Below, piece after piece: positions 63,525-64,000 of a DNA stretch of 64,000 nucleotides. Under the pieces are notes generated by a model. That model ran no database searches, had not been told where the DNA came from, and saw only the letters and a program-made list of their open reading frames with translations. A program made the position numbers and the translations under genes. The stretch is from Tropicimonas sp. IMCC34011. GTDB taxonomy: Bacteria; Pseudomonadota; Alphaproteobacteria; Rhodobacterales; Rhodobacteraceae. The stretch covers positions 62,001-126,000 of the forward strand of contig NZ_QMEJ01000005.1 of assembly GCF_003390865.1 (NCBI RefSeq), read 5' to 3'. Within the stretch, counting starts at the first letter, position 1, and every line of letters begins with the position of its first letter.

Positions 63525-64000
63525 CCGTCCGCCTGTCCGCCACCGCGGCGCCGCCTGCATCCTGATCGAGCGTGTCCGCCGCGATCCAGCCGGACATCAG
63601 CGCCATCGGCATGCCCGGCCCAGGATGGGCGGAGCCCCCTGCGAGGTAGAGCCCGGGCACCTGCCGCGAGCGGTTGCCCGGCTTGAAGGCGCCGAGAACC
63701 TTGCCGTGGCTGGCGAGGCCGTAGATCGCCCCCTGAAGCACGTTGTAGCGGTCGTGGATGTCCTGCGGGGTGAGGCTGCGCTCGACGACGATGCGCTCCT
63801 CGATATCCTCCATCCCCGCGCAGCGCCCGAGCTTGTCGAGGATGGTGCGGCGGTAGGCCGGCAGCATCTTCGCCCAGTCCTGCCCGTCGCGGATGTAGGG
63901 GGTGTGGACGAGAACGTAGAGCGCCTCCCCGCCCTCTGGGGCCACGCCGGGTTCGGTCCGGGCCGGGGCGGCGAGATACGCGGTCGGATCCTGCGCGGGT
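63508..64000 (-). CDS. Carotenoid desaturase/oxidase, CrtI/CrtN/CrtP family (5' partial, C-terminal part)
   Basis: Only the C-terminal 163 codons lie in the window; the frame runs off the right edge, so the N-terminal FAD-binding fold is not seen. Family sequence includes ERSLTPQDIHDRYNVLQGAI, FKPGNRSRQVPGLYLAGGSA and HPGPGMPMALMSGWIAADTL. The AGGSAHPGPGMPMAL stretch corresponds to the FAD-contacting C-terminus of phytoene-desaturase-like enzymes. Which subgroup (dehydrosqualene desaturase, diapolycopene oxygenase or CrtI) cannot be told from this part. It overlaps the acyltransferase start. Confidence 0.85.
   Translation of the reverse strand, partial: PAQDPTAYLAAPARTEPGVAPEGGEALYVLVHTPYIRDGQDWAKMLPAYRRTILDKLGRCAGMEDIEERIVVERSLTPQDIHDRYNVLQGAIYGLASHGKVLGAFKPGNRSRQVPGLYLAGGSAHPGPGMPMALMSGWIAADTLDQDAGGAAVADRRTDVAAE

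Noticed and set aside
59689-64000. Part of a photosynthesis gene cluster (idi with crt genes)
   Set aside because: No bch, puf or puh gene is seen, and CrtQ-like and acyltransferase genes fit a glycosylated-ester pathway better; the gene content right of the window is unknown.

Overview
The window is about 64 kb of high-GC, densely packed bacterial chromosome. Genes sit in long operons with many ATGA/GTGA stop-start overlaps. The content suggests a marine or moderately halophilic alphaproteobacterium, most likely a Rhodobacterales member: TakP-like TRAP transporter, ectABC-ask with a MarR-type EctR, PuuD urate hydroxylase, ViuB-like siderophore-interacting protein with a DUF2218 head, HWE histidine kinase beside a KaiC homologue. 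This assignment is inference; there is no rRNA or other phylogenetic marker. I saw no tRNA, rRNA, CRISPR array, transposase or prophage gene.

Layout. 1-3436: tail of a peptide-type ABC importer operon with a fused two-domain ATPase. 3452-11265: LysR regulator divergent from a TRAP transporter (DctP/Q/M) operon with an IlvD/Edd-type dehydratase, a beta-hydroxyacid dehydrogenase and an SDR, probably a sugar-acid or hydroxy-acid uptake and catabolic unit. 11381-13344: Tat-exported amidohydrolase with a divergent HxlR regulator. 13695-21113: a second Dpp/Opp-type ABC importer whose operon contains two phosphodiesterases (GDPD and a nucleotide-pyrophosphatase-type enzyme). 21338-31741: FosX fosfomycin hydrolase, a DHA2-type exporter, then siderophore uptake (SIP reductase, ATPase, two permeases, binding protein), a divergent TonB receptor and an AraC regulator. 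32095-35089: HPPD with a small Rieske protein and an FAD-linked oxidase. 35191-38269: ArsR-ArsC fusion, GAPDH and ArsJ, the arsenate-to-arsenophosphoglycerate export route. 38294-40770: PuuD and allantoicase. 40830-41205: decayed 5-oxoprolinase/hydantoinase. 41206-43545: PqiC-like lipoprotein, SH3-domain protein, 2-hydroxyacid dehydrogenase. 43550-48114: EctR and ectABC-ask with a strong terminator. 48402-50134: CueR-like regulator, ExoD, ribH. 50203-50612: an FMN riboswitch (for ribH) and a TPP riboswitch back to back. 50621-55014: TPP-controlled operon (YkoF-like protein, ABC permease/ATPase/NMT1-like binding protein, luciferase-like flavin monooxygenase). 55157-57691: KaiC homologue and HWE kinase. 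57856-58806: secreted esterase. 58937-64000: two convergent operons (membrane protein-idi-aldehyde dehydrogenase; desaturase-acyltransferase-glycosyltransferase) that together look like a glycosylated, acylated carotenoic-acid pathway.

The least expected units are the flavin monooxygenase inside the TPP-riboswitch operon, the staphyloxanthin-like carotenoid tailoring cluster, the transporter with two built-in phosphodiesterases, and the clock-like KaiC homologue that lacks its phosphorylation residues and is paired with a kinase carrying a degenerate receiver domain.
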